DNA from: Nocardioides sp. InS609-2
GTDB lineage: Bacteria > Actinomycetota > Actinomycetes > Propionibacteriales > Nocardioidaceae
Assembly: GCF_023208195.1 (NCBI RefSeq)
Contig: NZ_CP060034.1
Span: 3,162,001-3,226,000, forward strand
Length of the DNA stretch: 64,000 bases
Reading direction: 5' to 3'
Of this stretch, positions 23,212-32,966 are shown one piece after another. How positions within the stretch are numbered: position 1 is the first letter of the stretch; the number at the start of each line of letters is the position of its first letter. The position numbers and the translations under genes were made by a program. A model generated the notes under the pieces. That model did no database searches. It was not told the origin of the DNA and saw nothing but the letters and a program-made list of their open reading frames with translations.

Positions 23212-23978
23212 GACCGCACCCCCTCGGGCAGCCGCTTGGCGAGGTTGCGTACGCCGCGCAGCTGGAGCTGCTTGATGGCGCCGTCGCTGCGCTTGAGGAT
23301 CGCGGCGGTCTCGGCGATCGAGAGTCCCTGGAGGAACCGCATGACCAGGCAGTCGCGCTGCTCGTCGGGCAGGTCCTTGAGGGCGACCAGCAGGATCTCG
23401 TTGGTGAGCTCGGCGAGCACCTCGTCCTCGGGGCCCTCGGTCGAGTCGTCGTGGGCCGCCATGTCGTCGGTGGTCATCTCGAGGCGGGTGCGGCCGGCCT
23501 TGAAGTGATCGGTGGCGAGGTTGCGCGCGATGGTCATCAGCCAGGCGCCGAAGTCCTTGCCCTGCCACCGGAAGTTGTTCATGCTCCGCAGCGCGCGGAA
23601 GAAGGTCTCCGACGCGAGGTCTTCGGCCAGGGTGGCCGAGCGGGTGCGGTAGTAGAGGAAGCGGTAGACCGAGCCGTGGTAGTGGTCGAAGAGGAGGCCG
23701 AACGCCTCCTTGTCGCCGGTGCGGGCCAGCTCGACCAGGGCGATCAGCCGGGTGCGATCGGCCTCGGACTCCTCGGAGGAGGTGGCCAGGTCGGCATCGC
23801 CGAAGTCGCCGGGGCCACCGCCACCGGCCGGGACGATCGTGTCGCGGTCGGACGGCGTTGTCGCCTCGGCGTACAGGATGGAGGGGCCGGTGGGGGAGAG
23901 CTGCGGGGTCCTCAGGGCAGCGAGAACGGAGGATCTGAGCACATCGAGACCGCGCGCAAGATCGTCCTCTCCCAGCAT
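23208..23978 (-). CDS. BldN-like ECF sigma factor with N-terminal extension
   Basis: The 256-aa protein has about 80 residues before sigma region 2 (LIALVELARTGDKEAF...YRFLYYRTRSATLAEDLASE), and region 4 is at about 190-245 (LPDEQRDCLVMRFLQGLSIAETAAIL). The extension is Gly/Thr/Ser-rich and acidic. From memory, S. coelicolor BldN is made as a pro-sigma factor with a similar extension and lies near hemA, rex and acuC, so this is a likely orthologue. A GGGAGG site lies 10 nt before ATG 23978. Processing of the extension is inferred only. Confidence 0.85.
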   Translation of the reverse strand: MLGEDDLARGLDVLRSSVLAALRTPQLSPTGPSILYAEATTPSDRDTIVPAGGGGPGDFGDADLATSSEESEADRTRLIALVELARTGDKEAFGLLFDHYHGSVYRFLYYRTRSATLAEDLASETFFRALRSMNNFRWQGKDFGAWLMTIARNLATDHFKAGRTRLEMTTDDMAAHDDSTEGPEDEVLAELTNEILLVALKDLPDEQRDCLVMRFLQGLSIAETAAILKRSDGAIKQLQLRGVRNLAKRLPEGVRS

Positions 23979-24078
23979 CCTGAATGCCCTCCCAGACGAC
24001 CCATCCCCCGGGGCCTACTCAAGAGTAGGTCTGGACGGGCACGTTGTGAACCCGTTCGGGAGAGATAGCCGCGCCGTC

Positions 24079-24969
24079 TCAGGAGTGGTCGCGCCACCCC
24101 TTGATCGCCAGGCCGGCCGCGACCGTGCCGCTCGCGGCGCCGGCGAGGGCGGCGGCCATCAGTCCGGCGCGGGCCGCCTTGCGGCCGGTGCGGTAGTCGC
24201 GGATGCGCCAGCCCTGCTCCCGGGCGTGTGCGCGCAGCCGGAAGTCGGGGTTGATGGCGACCGGGTCGCCGACCATCGAGAGCATCGGCAGGTCGTTGAC
24301 GGAGTCGGAGTACGCCGAGCAGCGGGACAGGTCCAGCCCTTCGCGCGCGGCCAGCGCCTTGATCGCCTCGGCCTTTGCCGGCCCGTGCAGCATCTCGCCC
24401 ACGAGGCGGCCGGTGTAGACGCCGTTCTCGTGCTCGGCGACTGTGCCCATCGCGCCGGTGAGGCCGAGGCGCCGGGCGATCGTGGTGGCGATCTCGATCG
24501 GTGCGGCGGTCACCAACCACACCCGCTGGCCCTGGTCGAGGTGCAGCTGGGCCAGGGCCCGGGTGCCGGGCCAGATGCGGTGCGCCATCGCCTCGTCGAA
24601 GATCTCCTCGCCGAGCTCCTCGAGCTCGGCGACGGTGTGGCCGGCGATGAAGCTGAGCGCCGAGCTGCGTGCCTCGGCGACGTGCTCGGGGTCCTCGACC
24701 CCGACGATGCGGAAGTAGGCCTGCTTCCACGCGGCGCCGAGGATCTCACGGGTCGTGAAGAACTCGCGGCGGTGCAGGCCCCGGGCGAGGTGGAAGATGC
24801 TGGCGCCCTGCATGACGGTGTTGTCGACGTCGAAGAATGCCGCGCTGCCCGCGTCGGCCGGGTGGTCGAGCGCTGCTTCGACCTCGGCGGCGGCGGCCGC
24901 TGCCTCGCCGGCGAGGGTCGAACGGCGCTGCAGGTTGGGCGCGCGCCGGGGCTTCTCGGGCGGGGTCAC
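24079..24969 (-). CDS. HAD-IB family phosphatase (SerB1-like)
   Basis: The 296-aa HAD hydrolase has motif [16 protein letters not shown] (about residues 43-57), motif II WLVTAAP, Lys in GPAKAEAI and motif [13 protein letters not shown]. The cap is that of the IB subfamily (SerB/PGP-like). A C-terminal hydrophobic segment (about 268-288, [21 protein letters not shown]) suggests membrane anchoring. Family members include phosphoserine phosphatase homologues; the true substrate is uncertain. GTG 24969 has TAGGCT ending 6 nt upstream on the minus strand (leaderless). It diverges from the acyl-CoA ligase gene. Confidence 0.87.
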   Translation of the reverse strand: MTPPEKPRRAPNLQRRSTLAGEAAAAAAEVEAALDHPADAGSAAFFDVDNTVMQGASIFHLARGLHRREFFTTREILGAAWKQAYFRIVGVEDPEHVAEARSSALSFIAGHTVAELEELGEEIFDEAMAHRIWPGTRALAQLHLDQGQRVWLVTAAPIEIATTIARRLGLTGAMGTVAEHENGVYTGRLVGEMLHGPAKAEAIKALAAREGLDLSRCSAYSDSVNDLPMLSMVGDPVAINPDFRLRAHAREQGWRIRDYRTGRKAARAGLMAAALAGAASGTVAAGLAIKGWRDHS

Positions 24970-25022
24970 GGCATCAGCCTAGAGGCAGTTCGAGGGGTCG
25001 ACGCGTGTGGAAGTATCTCCTC

Positions 25023-26573
25023 ATGTCGCGCATCACTGACGTCTCCGAGCTGGTGGCCATCGCCGCCGACGAGAGTCCCGAACGGCTGGCTGTCGTCGAG
25101 GCCGGTGGGCGGTCGCTCACGTGGCTCGCCCTCGAGGACGAGGTGGCCCGGCTGGCCACGGGTCTGGGTCACATTGGAGCGCTTGCCGGACACCGGGTGA
25201 TGGTCGTGATGGGCAACCGTCTCGAGTTCGTGACCTCCTATCTCGGCGTGCTGCGGGCCCAGGCGGTCGCCGTACCCGTGAATCCGAAGTCGACCGCCGA
25301 CGAGATCGAGCGGATGCTCGCCGACTCCGGCGCCCGCGTGGTGATCGCCGACGGCGATACCGGCGCAGTAGTGCGTGAAGCCGTGTCCCGGCTGGGTTCC
25401 GCGCCTCGCGTCGTGCTGGTGGGTGCTCCGGCTGCCGACGGTGAGATGCCCTACGACGACGTGCTGGCGCCCGAGGCCCGGCCGGTGCCGCCGCTGCTCG
25501 ACCCCGAGAAGCTCGCCGCCCTGCTCTACACCAGCGGCACCTCCGGCCGACCGCGCGGCGCGATGCTCACGCACCGCGCGCTGCTGGCCAACATCGACCA
25601 GGTCGCGCAGGTCGAGCCGCCGATGATCCACGGCGACGACGTAGTGCTGGGCGTGCTGCCGCTGTTCCACGTCTACGGGCTCAACGCCGTGCTCGGCGGA
25701 GTGCTCCGGCATCGGGCGAAGCTGCTGCTGGTCGACCGGTTCGACTCCCAGGGCACCCTCGACCTTATCGACGACGAGGCGATCTCCGTCGTGCCCGTGG
25801 CGCCGCCCGTCTTCGCCCACTGGCTGCCGGTCGAGCACCTCGCGGAGCGGCTCGGACCCGTGCGCCTGATGCTGTCGGGCTCGGCCCCGCTGGCTCCGCA
25901 GGTGATCGAGGAGTTCACCCGGGTCTCGGGCATCGAGGTCCACCAGGGCTACGGCCTCACCGAGGCCGCGCCGGTGGTGACGAGCACGCTGTGCAGCGAG
26001 GTGTCGCAGGTCGGCTCGGTCGGGGCGGCGCTGCCCGGCATCGAGATCCGGCTGGTCGACGAGCGGGGTGCGACCCCGTCGGGCGAGGACCCGGGCGAGA
26101 TCTCCATCCGCGGCGACAACCTCTTCAGCGGTTACTGGCCCGACGGCGCGGGCGGTCCCGACGCCGATGGCTGGTGGGCCACGGGCGATGTCGGGTTCCT
26201 CGACGCGTCCGGTGACCTGTTCCTGGTCGACCGCATCAAGGAGCTGGTGATCGTCTCCGGCTTCAACGTCTACCCGTCGGAGGTCGAGGACGTCATCCGC
26301 GAGCTGGCCACCGTCGCCGACGTCGCGGTGATCGGCGCTCCCGACGGCGTCACCGGAGAAGCCGTCGTCGCCTACGTCGTCCCGTCACCGAAGTCGTCGC
26401 CCGCTGACCTCGGTGAGGCGGTCCGCGCCCACGTCGGCACGCGCCTGGCCCGCTTCAAACAGCCGGCCCGCATCGAGGTCGTCGACGAGCTCCCGCTGAC
26501 GGTCACCGGCAAGGTGCAGAAGGGCAGGCTGCGCGGTCTCGAACGCCGCCGCGCGCTAGGCCTGCTCGAATGA
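25023..26573 (+). CDS. AMP-dependent acyl-CoA synthetase/ligase
   Basis: The 516-aa ANL-family adenylating enzyme activates a carboxylic acid with ATP and CoA. It has the P-loop LLYTSGTSGRPRGAMLTH (about residues 161-178) and QGYGLTEAAPVV (A5), then WWATGDVGFLD (A7), RIKELVIVSGFNVYPSEVE (A8) and the catalytic Lys in LTVTGKVQKGRL (A10). Medium or long-chain fatty acid is the likely substrate, but specificity cannot be read. ATG 25023 has AAGTAT ending 6 nt upstream. It overlaps the glutaredoxin gene by 4 bp. Confidence 0.9.
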   Translation: MSRITDVSELVAIAADESPERLAVVEAGGRSLTWLALEDEVARLATGLGHIGALAGHRVMVVMGNRLEFVTSYLGVLRAQAVAVPVNPKSTADEIERMLADSGARVVIADGDTGAVVREAVSRLGSAPRVVLVGAPAADGEMPYDDVLAPEARPVPPLLDPEKLAALLYTSGTSGRPRGAMLTHRALLANIDQVAQVEPPMIHGDDVVLGVLPLFHVYGLNAVLGGVLRHRAKLLLVDRFDSQGTLDLIDDEAISVVPVAPPVFAHWLPVEHLAERLGPVRLMLSGSAPLAPQVIEEFTRVSGIEVHQGYGLTEAAPVVTSTLCSEVSQVGSVGAALPGIEIRLVDERGATPSGEDPGEISIRGDNLFSGYWPDGAGGPDADGWWATGDVGFLDASGDLFLVDRIKELVIVSGFNVYPSEVEDVIRELATVADVAVIGAPDGVTGEAVVAYVVPSPKSSPADLGEAVRAHVGTRLARFKQPARIEVVDELPLTVTGKVQKGRLRGLERRRALGLLE

Positions 26574-26818
26574 CTGCGCGCGTCACCCTCTACGGCCGCG
26601 CCGGCTGCCACCTCTGTGACGAGGCGCGGACGGTCATCGCCGCCGTGTGCGAGGAGCTCGGCGAGGAGTACGCCGAGGTCGACATCGACACCGACCCGGC
26701 ACTGGTGGACCGCTTCGGCGAGGAGGTCCCGGTGACGTTCGTAGACGGCCGCCAGCACGACTTCTGGCGCGTCGACCCCGCTCGTCTTCGCGCTGCGCTG
26801 GCCGCCGACTCGACATAG
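26570..26818 (+). CDS. Glutaredoxin-family protein
   Basis: The 82-aa thioredoxin-fold protein has the redox motif CHLC at residues 13-16 (TLYGRAGCHLCDEARTVI), a cis-Pro in EVPVTFVDG and DIDTDPALVDRFG. It belongs to the DUF836/glutaredoxin-like group (Rv0508-like). It starts with an ATGA overlap on the ligase gene and precedes the rex-hem operon, so a thiol-redox role near redox-sensing Rex fits the context. Partners are unknown. Confidence 0.9.
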   Translation: MTARVTLYGRAGCHLCDEARTVIAAVCEELGEEYAEVDIDTDPALVDRFGEEVPVTFVDGRQHDFWRVDPARLRAALAADST

Positions 26819-26852
26819 CCGCGTGGGGCTTGTCACATGCCGGCCGCTCAGT

Positions 26853-26881
26853 TTGTTCTCGCGTTCACAAACTCCTACAGT
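26853..26881 (+). promoter_or_regulatory. rex promoter with a Rex operator
   Basis: TTGTTC (26853-26858), a 17-nt spacer and TACAGT (26876-26881) form a standard promoter. The 18-bp window TTGTTCTCGCGTTCACAA (26853-26870) has a perfect right half-site (TTCACAA) and a degenerate left half of the Rex consensus TTGTGAA-N4-TTCACAA. It overlaps the -35 box and spacer. Autoregulation of rex, and through it hemA, is expected. Confidence 0.65.
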
Positions 26882-26948
26882 GATCTGGCCGACCGACCTG
26901 AAACGGACCGTCGTAGTCCGGGATCGGCCTGCTGGAAAGAAGCACCCA

Positions 26949-27620
26949 GTGAGCGCACGGAACTCTGCCGACCCGGCCCGGGACATTCCCGAGGCCACGG
27001 TTGCGCGTCTCCCGATCTACCTCCGCGCCCTGACCACGCTCGTCGACGGCGGCACGGCCACCTGCTCCAGTGAGGAGCTCGCCCACGCCACCGGCGTCAA
27101 CAGCGCCAAGCTGCGGAAGGACCTCTCCTACCTCGGGTCCTACGGCACCCGTGGTGTCGGGTACGACGTGGAGTACCTCCGCTATCAGATCGCCCGCGAG
27201 ATCGGGGTTACCCAGGACTGGCCCGTGGTCATCGTCGGCATCGGCAACCTCGGCCACGCGCTGGCCAACTACTCCGGCTTCCGCAGCCGTGGCTTCCGGG
27301 TCGTGGCCCTGCTCGACGCCGACCCCGAGCGCCACCAGGAAGTCGTCGCCGGAGTCGACGTACGCCCGTTCGACGACCTCGAGCAGATCGTCGCGGACCA
27401 GGGCGTTGCCATCGGCGTGATCGCCACCCCCGCTGTCGCCGCCCAGGACGTCGCCGACCGGATGGTCGGGGCCGGCATCACCAGCATCCTCAACTTCGCA
27501 CCGAGCGTGATCGCGGTGCCCGACGGCGTCGACGTACGCAAGGTCGATCTCTCCATCGAGCTGCAGATCCTCGCCTACCACGAGCAGCGCAAGTCATCGG
27601 CCGCCGAGGTGATCGCATGA
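26949..27620 (+). CDS. rex: Redox-sensing transcriptional repressor Rex
   Basis: The 223-aa protein has a winged-helix domain at about residues 12-85 (ATVARLPIYLRALTTL ... GVNSAKLRKDLSYLGSYGTRGVGYDV). A Rossmann NADH-binding domain follows (VVIVGIGNLGHALANY, about 94-109) and ends in LSIELQILAYHEQ. Rex represses respiratory and heme genes when the NADH/NAD+ ratio is low and is released by NADH. GTG 26949 has GAAAGAAG upstream. It overlaps hemA by 4 bp, so rex and the hem genes share the promoter at 26853-26881. Confidence 0.95.
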   Translation: MSARNSADPARDIPEATVARLPIYLRALTTLVDGGTATCSSEELAHATGVNSAKLRKDLSYLGSYGTRGVGYDVEYLRYQIAREIGVTQDWPVVIVGIGNLGHALANYSGFRSRGFRVVALLDADPERHQEVVAGVDVRPFDDLEQIVADQGVAIGVIATPAVAAQDVADRMVGAGITSILNFAPSVIAVPDGVDVRKVDLSIELQILAYHEQRKSSAAEVIA

Positions 27621-28927
27621 GCGTCCTCGTTGTCGGCATCTCGCACAAGACCGCGCCGGTCGCGCTGCTGGAGCGTCTCGCGCTCGATGCCGACGGCGCC
27701 CGCAAGTTGGCGATCGACGCCGCGGCGAGCGACCACGTCACCGAGGCCGCGGTCATCGCAACCTGCAACCGGCTGGAGATCTACGCCGAGGTCGACCGTT
27801 TCCACGGCAGCGTCGAGGAGGTCAGCCGGCTCATCGTCGAGCGCGCCGACGAGCCGGCCGAGTCGCTGGTGCCGCACCTCTACGTCCACTACGACGACGG
27901 TGCCGTCTCCCACCTCTTCCACGTCGCCGCTGGCCTCGACTCGATGGTCGTCGGCGAGGGCCAGATCCTCGGCCAGGCCCGCGACGCCCTGCGGGCGGGC
28001 CAAGAGCTCGGCACTCTCGGCCCGGCGCTCAACCTCCTCTTCCAGCAGGCCCTGCGTGTCGGCAAGCGCACCCATGCGGAGACCGACATCGACGGCGCCG
28101 CACCCTCCCTGGTGACCGCGGCGCTCGACCACGCCACCGGTGAGCGCGGCGGCATCGCCGGCGCGCGCGTCGTCATCGTCGGCGCCGGAGCCATGGCCTC
28201 GCTCGCCACCGCCACGGTGTCGCGTTTGGGCGCCGCCTCGGTCACCGTCGTCAACCGGTCGTCCGAGAAGGCCGACCGGCTCGCCCTCGAGTACGCCGCC
28301 CGGTCGCTGCCGCTGGAGTCACTGCCCGGCGCGCTGCCCGAGGCCGACGTGCTCATCACCTGCACCGGCGCCGCCGGGCTGCTCGTGACTCGGGCGATGA
28401 TCGACGCCGCCCGTGGTGACCGCACCGAGCCGCTCGAGATCGTCGACCTGGCCCTGCCGCACGACGTCGACCCGGCCGTCGCCGAGCTGCCGGGAGTCCG
28501 CCTCACCGACCTGGCGATGCTCGCCGAGCAGTTGCGCGACGTACCCGCCGCCAAGGACGTCGCCGGGGTCCGCGCGATCGTCGCGCAGGAGATCTCGGCG
28601 TTCCTGTCGGCCCGCCGCCAGTCGCAGGTCACGCCGACCGTCGTCGCGCTGCGCTCGATGGCGACCGGGGTCGTCGACTCCGAGATGGCCCGCCTCGACG
28701 CCCGGCGGCCCGGCCTCGACGCCGCCACCCGCGCGGAGGTCCTGCACACGCTGCGCCGGGTCGCCGACAAGCTGCTCCACCAGCCGACAGTGCGGGTCAA
28801 GGAGCTGGCCAACGAGACGGGTGCCGTGTCGTACGCCGCGGCGCTGGCCGAGCTCTTCTCGCTCGACCCCGAGGCGGTCGACGCCGTGACCCGGGCCGCC
28901 GTCAACCCAGCGGAGGAGAAGCGATGA
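27617..28927 (+). CDS. hemA: Glutamyl-tRNA reductase
   Basis: The 436-aa protein is the first enzyme of C5-pathway tetrapyrrole synthesis, reducing glutamyl-tRNA to glutamate-1-semialdehyde with NADPH. Seen: N-terminal GISHKTAPVALLERL, catalytic Cys50 in AVIATCNRLEIYAE, HLFHVAAGLDSMVVGEGQI, the Rossmann motif VVIVGAGAMASL (about 190-201) and a C-terminal dimerisation helix. Its ATG lies in the rex stop (ATGA), and it overlaps hemC by 4 bp. Confidence 0.96.
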   Translation: MSVLVVGISHKTAPVALLERLALDADGARKLAIDAAASDHVTEAAVIATCNRLEIYAEVDRFHGSVEEVSRLIVERADEPAESLVPHLYVHYDDGAVSHLFHVAAGLDSMVVGEGQILGQARDALRAGQELGTLGPALNLLFQQALRVGKRTHAETDIDGAAPSLVTAALDHATGERGGIAGARVVIVGAGAMASLATATVSRLGAASVTVVNRSSEKADRLALEYAARSLPLESLPGALPEADVLITCTGAAGLLVTRAMIDAARGDRTEPLEIVDLALPHDVDPAVAELPGVRLTDLAMLAEQLRDVPAAKDVAGVRAIVAQEISAFLSARRQSQVTPTVVALRSMATGVVDSEMARLDARRPGLDAATRAEVLHTLRRVADKLLHQPTVRVKELANETGAVSYAAALAELFSLDPEAVDAVTRAAVNPAEEKR

Positions 28928-29886
28928 CCGCGCCACTGCGCCTCGGGACCCGCGCCTCTGCCCTGGCCACCACCCAGTCCGGCCTCGTGGCGACGATGAT
29001 CCGCGAGCGACTCGGCCGTGAGGTCGAGCTCGTCGAGGTCAGCACCGAAGGCGACCGCAGCAGTGCCCCGCTGGCCCAGCTCGGTGGCACCGGCGTCTTC
29101 GTGAGCGCCCTGCGCGACGCGCTGCTCGGCGGCCAGGTCGACATCGCGGTGCACTCGCTCAAGGACCTGCCGACGACCCCCGCAGACGGCATCACGCTGG
29201 TCGCCGTACCCCCTCGCGAGGACCCGCGCGACGTCGTCATCGCCCGCGACGGGCTCACCCTCGGCGAGCTCCCACCCGGCGCCCGGGTCGGCACCGGCAG
29301 CCCGCGTCGCGCCGCCCAGATCGGTGCGCTGGGCCTGGGTCTCGACGTCGTCGGCATCCGCGGCAACGTCGACACCCGCATCCGCAAGGTGGCCGAAGGT
29401 GAGTACGACGCGGTCCTCCTGGCTCGCGCCGGGCTCGCCCGTCTGGGCCGGCTCGACGAGGTCACCGAGTTGCTCGATCCGCTCCAGATGTTGCCCGCTC
29501 CGGGCCAGGGTGCGCTCGCCATCGAATGCCGCAGCGACGCCGCCGAATTGGTGGAAGCGCTCGCGACGTTGGACGATCGCCCCACGAGGGTTGCCATCGA
29601 GGCCGAGCGGGCCGTGCTGGCGACACTCGAGGCCGGGTGCTCCGCACCGCTGGGAGCACTGGCCGAGGTCGTCGAAGGCGAAGACGGCGACGAGTTGTGG
29701 ATCAGGGCGATTGCCCTGACCCTCGACGGCGGGTGGTCGGTGCGGATGAGCGCGACCGGTGCGCCCGACGACGCCGTGGGCGTCGGAACCCGGCTGGCGA
29801 GCGAAATGCTTGCCGACGGAGCAGCAGACCTGATGTCACCAGAAGCTCCGCAAGAAGTAGGGCCACCAGCATTGAATGCACAGTGA
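28924..29886 (+). CDS. hemC: Hydroxymethylbilane synthase (porphobilinogen deaminase)
   Basis: The 320-aa enzyme polymerises four porphobilinogens. The catalytic Asp81 is in VHSLKDLPT. Substrate Arg residues are in GTGSPRRAAQ and IRGNVDTRIRK. The dipyrromethane cofactor is attached at Cys239 in LEAGCSAPLGA. The length is typical. It starts with an ATGA overlap on hemA, and the next gene starts 13 bp after its stop, in the order hemA-hemC-hemD-hemB. Confidence 0.96.
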   Translation: MTAPLRLGTRASALATTQSGLVATMIRERLGREVELVEVSTEGDRSSAPLAQLGGTGVFVSALRDALLGGQVDIAVHSLKDLPTTPADGITLVAVPPREDPRDVVIARDGLTLGELPPGARVGTGSPRRAAQIGALGLGLDVVGIRGNVDTRIRKVAEGEYDAVLLARAGLARLGRLDEVTELLDPLQMLPAPGQGALAIECRSDAAELVEALATLDDRPTRVAIEAERAVLATLEAGCSAPLGALAEVVEGEDGDELWIRAIALTLDGGWSVRMSATGAPDDAVGVGTRLASEMLADGAADLMSPEAPQEVGPPALNAQ

Positions 29887-29899
29887 GGAAGCAGCGCGC

Positions 29900-31576
29900 A
29901 TGACTCGAGGCAAGACCACCGCTCCCGCCAGTACCGCCACGGTTCGAGGCTGGGTGTCGTTCGTCGGCAGTGGCCCCGGTGACCCCGGTCTGTTGACGGT
30001 CCGCGCCGTCGAGCTCCTGCGCGAGGCCGAGGTGGTCGTCACCGAGGCACCCGAGCACGAGCAGCTGGTGCGCACCCTCCTGGGGCTCCCCGCCCCGGTC
30101 GAGACCGACGGCGAGACCGAGATCGAGATCGAGGCCGCGGCCGGACCCGAGTTCGTCGACGGCGGCTTCGGCGACGACGGTCAGCCGCTCACCCACGCCA
30201 ACCGCTCGAAGGTCGTCGTCAAGTACGGCAAGAAGGCCCGCGTGGTGCGCCTGATGACCGGCGACCCGTTCCTCTACGCCTCCGGTCCCGAAGAGGCGCA
30301 GGCCTGCGTCAAGGCCGGCATCGGCTTCGAGATCGTGCCCGGCGTCTCCTCCGTGGCGGCCGTCCCGGCGTACGCCGGCATCCCGCTGACCACCAAGACC
30401 AACCGCGAGGTCGCCGTGGTGACCTGCGGCGGCAACGTCGACTGGAGCCTGTACGCCGACGACCGCACCCTGGTGCTGCTGTCGGGCGTCGGCTCGATCG
30501 GCGAGACCGCCGGCGCCCTGGTCGCGGCCGGGCGTTCGCCGCAGACGCCGGTCGCAGTGACCCGCGTGGGCACCACCACCGAGCAGGCCACCCTGGTGTC
30601 CACCCTCGAGCAGGTGGCCGCCGACGTCCGCGCCGCCCGCGTCGCGCCGCCCGCCATCATCGTGGTCGGCGACGTCGTCGACCTGCGCGAGACGCTGTCG
30701 TGGTTCGAGACCAAGCCGCTCTTCGGCTGGCGCGTGCTCGTGCCCCGCACCAAGGAGCAGGCCGGCACCGTCTCCAGCCGCCTGCGTGGCTACGGCGCGG
30801 TGCCGGAGGAGGTCCCGACCATCTCGGTCGAGCCGCCCCGCAACCCGCTTCAGATGGACAAGGCCGTGCGCGGCCTGGTCGAGGGCCGCTACGAGTGGAT
30901 CGCCTTCACGTCCGTCAACGCCGTCAAGGCCGTGCGCGAGAAGTTCGAGGAGTACGGCCTAGACGCCCGCGCCTTCTCCGGACTCAAGATCGCCGCCGTC
31001 GGTGACAAGACCGCCGAGGCCATCGCTGCCTGGGGCCTGCGTGCCGACCTGGTGCCGTCGGGCGAGCAGTCCGCTGCCGGCCTGCTGGCCGACTGGCCCG
31101 AGTACGACGACGTGCTCGACCCCATCAACCGGGTGTTCCTGCCGCGCGCCGACATCGCCACCGAGACTCTCGTCGCCGGCCTGATCGACCTTGGCTGGGA
31201 GTGCGACGACGTCACCGCCTACCGCACGGTGCGGGCCACCCCGCCGCCGGCGCCGACCCGCGACGCGATCAAGACCGGCAAGTTCGACGCCGTCGTCTTC
31301 ACCTCGTCCAGCACGGTGCGCAACCTGGTCGGCATCGCCGGAAAGCCGCACCCGTCGACGATCATCGCGGTCATCGGGCCGGCCACCGCCAAGACGGCCG
31401 AGGAGCACGGCCTGCGGGTCGACGTACTCGCTCCGCACCCCGACGTGCACGAGCTCGTGGACGCGCTCGCCGACTTCGGTGCCGCGCGTCGCCTCGCGAT
31501 GCTCGACGCCGGTCAGCCGGTCACCAAGCCGTCCGAGCGCAAGCCCTCGGGTCGCCGGAAGGTCAGCTCGAAGTAG
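29900..31576 (+). CDS. hemD: Fused uroporphyrinogen-III C-methyltransferase/uroporphyrinogen-III synthase
   Basis: The 558-aa bifunctional protein has an N-terminal SAM methyltransferase of the CobA/CysG family (about residues 18-260: [56 protein letters not shown]). A C-terminal HemD domain follows (about 270-530: [41 protein letters not shown]). It thus sits at the branch from heme toward siroheme/cobalamin. ATG 29900 was chosen because GAGGAAG lies 8 nt upstream. An ATG at 29876 inside hemC is the alternative. Confidence 0.92.
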   Translation: MTRGKTTAPASTATVRGWVSFVGSGPGDPGLLTVRAVELLREAEVVVTEAPEHEQLVRTLLGLPAPVETDGETEIEIEAAAGPEFVDGGFGDDGQPLTHANRSKVVVKYGKKARVVRLMTGDPFLYASGPEEAQACVKAGIGFEIVPGVSSVAAVPAYAGIPLTTKTNREVAVVTCGGNVDWSLYADDRTLVLLSGVGSIGETAGALVAAGRSPQTPVAVTRVGTTTEQATLVSTLEQVAADVRAARVAPPAIIVVGDVVDLRETLSWFETKPLFGWRVLVPRTKEQAGTVSSRLRGYGAVPEEVPTISVEPPRNPLQMDKAVRGLVEGRYEWIAFTSVNAVKAVREKFEEYGLDARAFSGLKIAAVGDKTAEAIAAWGLRADLVPSGEQSAAGLLADWPEYDDVLDPINRVFLPRADIATETLVAGLIDLGWECDDVTAYRTVRATPPPAPTRDAIKTGKFDAVVFTSSSTVRNLVGIAGKPHPSTIIAVIGPATAKTAEEHGLRVDVLAPHPDVHELVDALADFGAARRLAMLDAGQPVTKPSERKPSGRRKVSSK

Positions 31577-32592
31577 TGGCCGCGACCGGGGGTGCGCCCG
31601 TATTCGAGCCGGACATCTCCGGCCCGATCATTCGACCGCGCCGGCTGCGCCGCACTCCGTCGCTGCGTCGGCTGGTCGCCGAGACCTCGCTGGAGGCGCG
31701 CCAGCTGGTGCTGCCGATGTTCGTGCGTGAGGGGCTCGACGAGCCGCGCGAGATCAGCTCGATGCCGGGCGTCGTGCAGCACACCCGCAGCTCGCTGTTG
31801 AAGGCCGCCGCCGAGGCGGCCGAGCTGGGGCTGGGCGGGGTGATGCTGTTCGGCATCCCAGAGCACAAGGACGCCACCGGGTCGGGTGCCATCGACCCCA
31901 CGGGCGTGCTCAACCTGGCCATCACCGACGTCGTCGCCGAGGTCGGTGACGGGCTGACGGTGATGAGCGACCTGTGCCTCGACGAGTTCACCGACCACGG
32001 CCACTGCGGCCTGCTCAGCGTCGACGGCCAGGTCGACAACGACCGGACGCTCGAGGCGTACGCGCAGATGGCGATCGCGCAGGCCAACGCCGGCGTCGAC
32101 ATGGTCGGGCCCAGCGGCATGATGGACGGCCAGGTCAAGGTCGTGCGCTCCGCCCTCGACAGCGTGGAGCACTCCGACGTCTCGATCCTGGCCTACTCCG
32201 CCAAGTACGCCTCGGCGTTCTTCGGCCCCTTCCGCGAGGCCATCGGCTCCTCGCTCGACGGCGACCGCCGCACCTACCAGCAGGACCCCGCCAACGCCGT
32301 CGAGGGCGTCCGTGAGGCGCTTCTCGACGTCGCCGAGGGTGCCGACATCGTCATGGTGAAGCCGGCCCTGGCCTACCTCGACGTCGTACGACGAGTGCGC
32401 GATGCGGTGGACGTGCCGGTCGCCGCGTACAACATCTCCGGCGAGTACGCCATGGTCGAGGCGGCTGCCGCCAACGGCTGGATCGACCGCGAGGCCGCGA
32501 TCTTGGAGACGCTCACCTCGATCCGGCGGGCCGGCGCTGATGTGGTGCTGACGTACTGGGCGGCCGAAGCCGCTCGCCTGCTCGCCCGCTGA
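31576..32592 (+). CDS. hemB: Delta-aminolevulinic acid dehydratase (porphobilinogen synthase)
   Basis: The 338-aa enzyme condenses two aminolevulinates to porphobilinogen. Schiff-base lysines are in [13 protein letters not shown] and [12 protein letters not shown]. The metal-site segment reads [15 protein letters not shown], keeping the first and third Cys of the zinc-type CxC...C triad but with Asp at the second position. GTG 31576 overlaps the hemD stop (TAGTG) and gives a protein of the usual length. It is the last gene of the rex-hem operon; the following 374 bp are a convergent non-coding region. Confidence 0.94.
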   Translation: MAATGGAPVFEPDISGPIIRPRRLRRTPSLRRLVAETSLEARQLVLPMFVREGLDEPREISSMPGVVQHTRSSLLKAAAEAAELGLGGVMLFGIPEHKDATGSGAIDPTGVLNLAITDVVAEVGDGLTVMSDLCLDEFTDHGHCGLLSVDGQVDNDRTLEAYAQMAIAQANAGVDMVGPSGMMDGQVKVVRSALDSVEHSDVSILAYSAKYASAFFGPFREAIGSSLDGDRRTYQQDPANAVEGVREALLDVAEGADIVMVKPALAYLDVVRRVRDAVDVPVAAYNISGEYAMVEAAAANGWIDREAAILETLTSIRRAGADVVLTYWAAEAARLLAR

Positions 32593-32966
32593 CCGCGACA
32601 CACCAAGTGGCCCACGATCGGTCCGGCGGCGCACGCAGACACGGCGGGGGCTAAAAGCGCGCCGTGGCGCCGCGCAACGGCGAAGTACCAAAGCCTGCCC
32701 CACCGCGGCGACACGGCACGCCTGTCCCCCGCCGTGTGTGCGGGAGCGGCCGGGCAGCGACCGGGGGCCAGCGCCCGGCGAGATCCCTCGGAGGTCGAGG
32801 TGTACGGAAACCTGCCGGGGTTTCGACGCGCTCGTGCGACCTCGTTCCTCGGTGGCGTCGCTTGCTCTACCTGGCTGAGCCCACGCACCGACCTCGTGCC
32901 TCGGTCGGTGCTGCTCAGCTCACGACGCGCTCGTGCGACCTCGTGCCTCGGTCGGCGCTGCTCAGC
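32593..32966. other. Convergent non-coding region with repeats
   Basis: This 374-bp gap lies between hemB and the oppositely oriented transglycosylase. Its first half holds short GC-rich inverted segments (for example CCGGGGGCCAGCGCCCGG-like pairing near 32759-32778), but no T-tract terminator is obvious. Its second half (32819-32966) is made of imperfect direct repeats listed separately. No supported coding frame was found. Confidence 0.55.
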
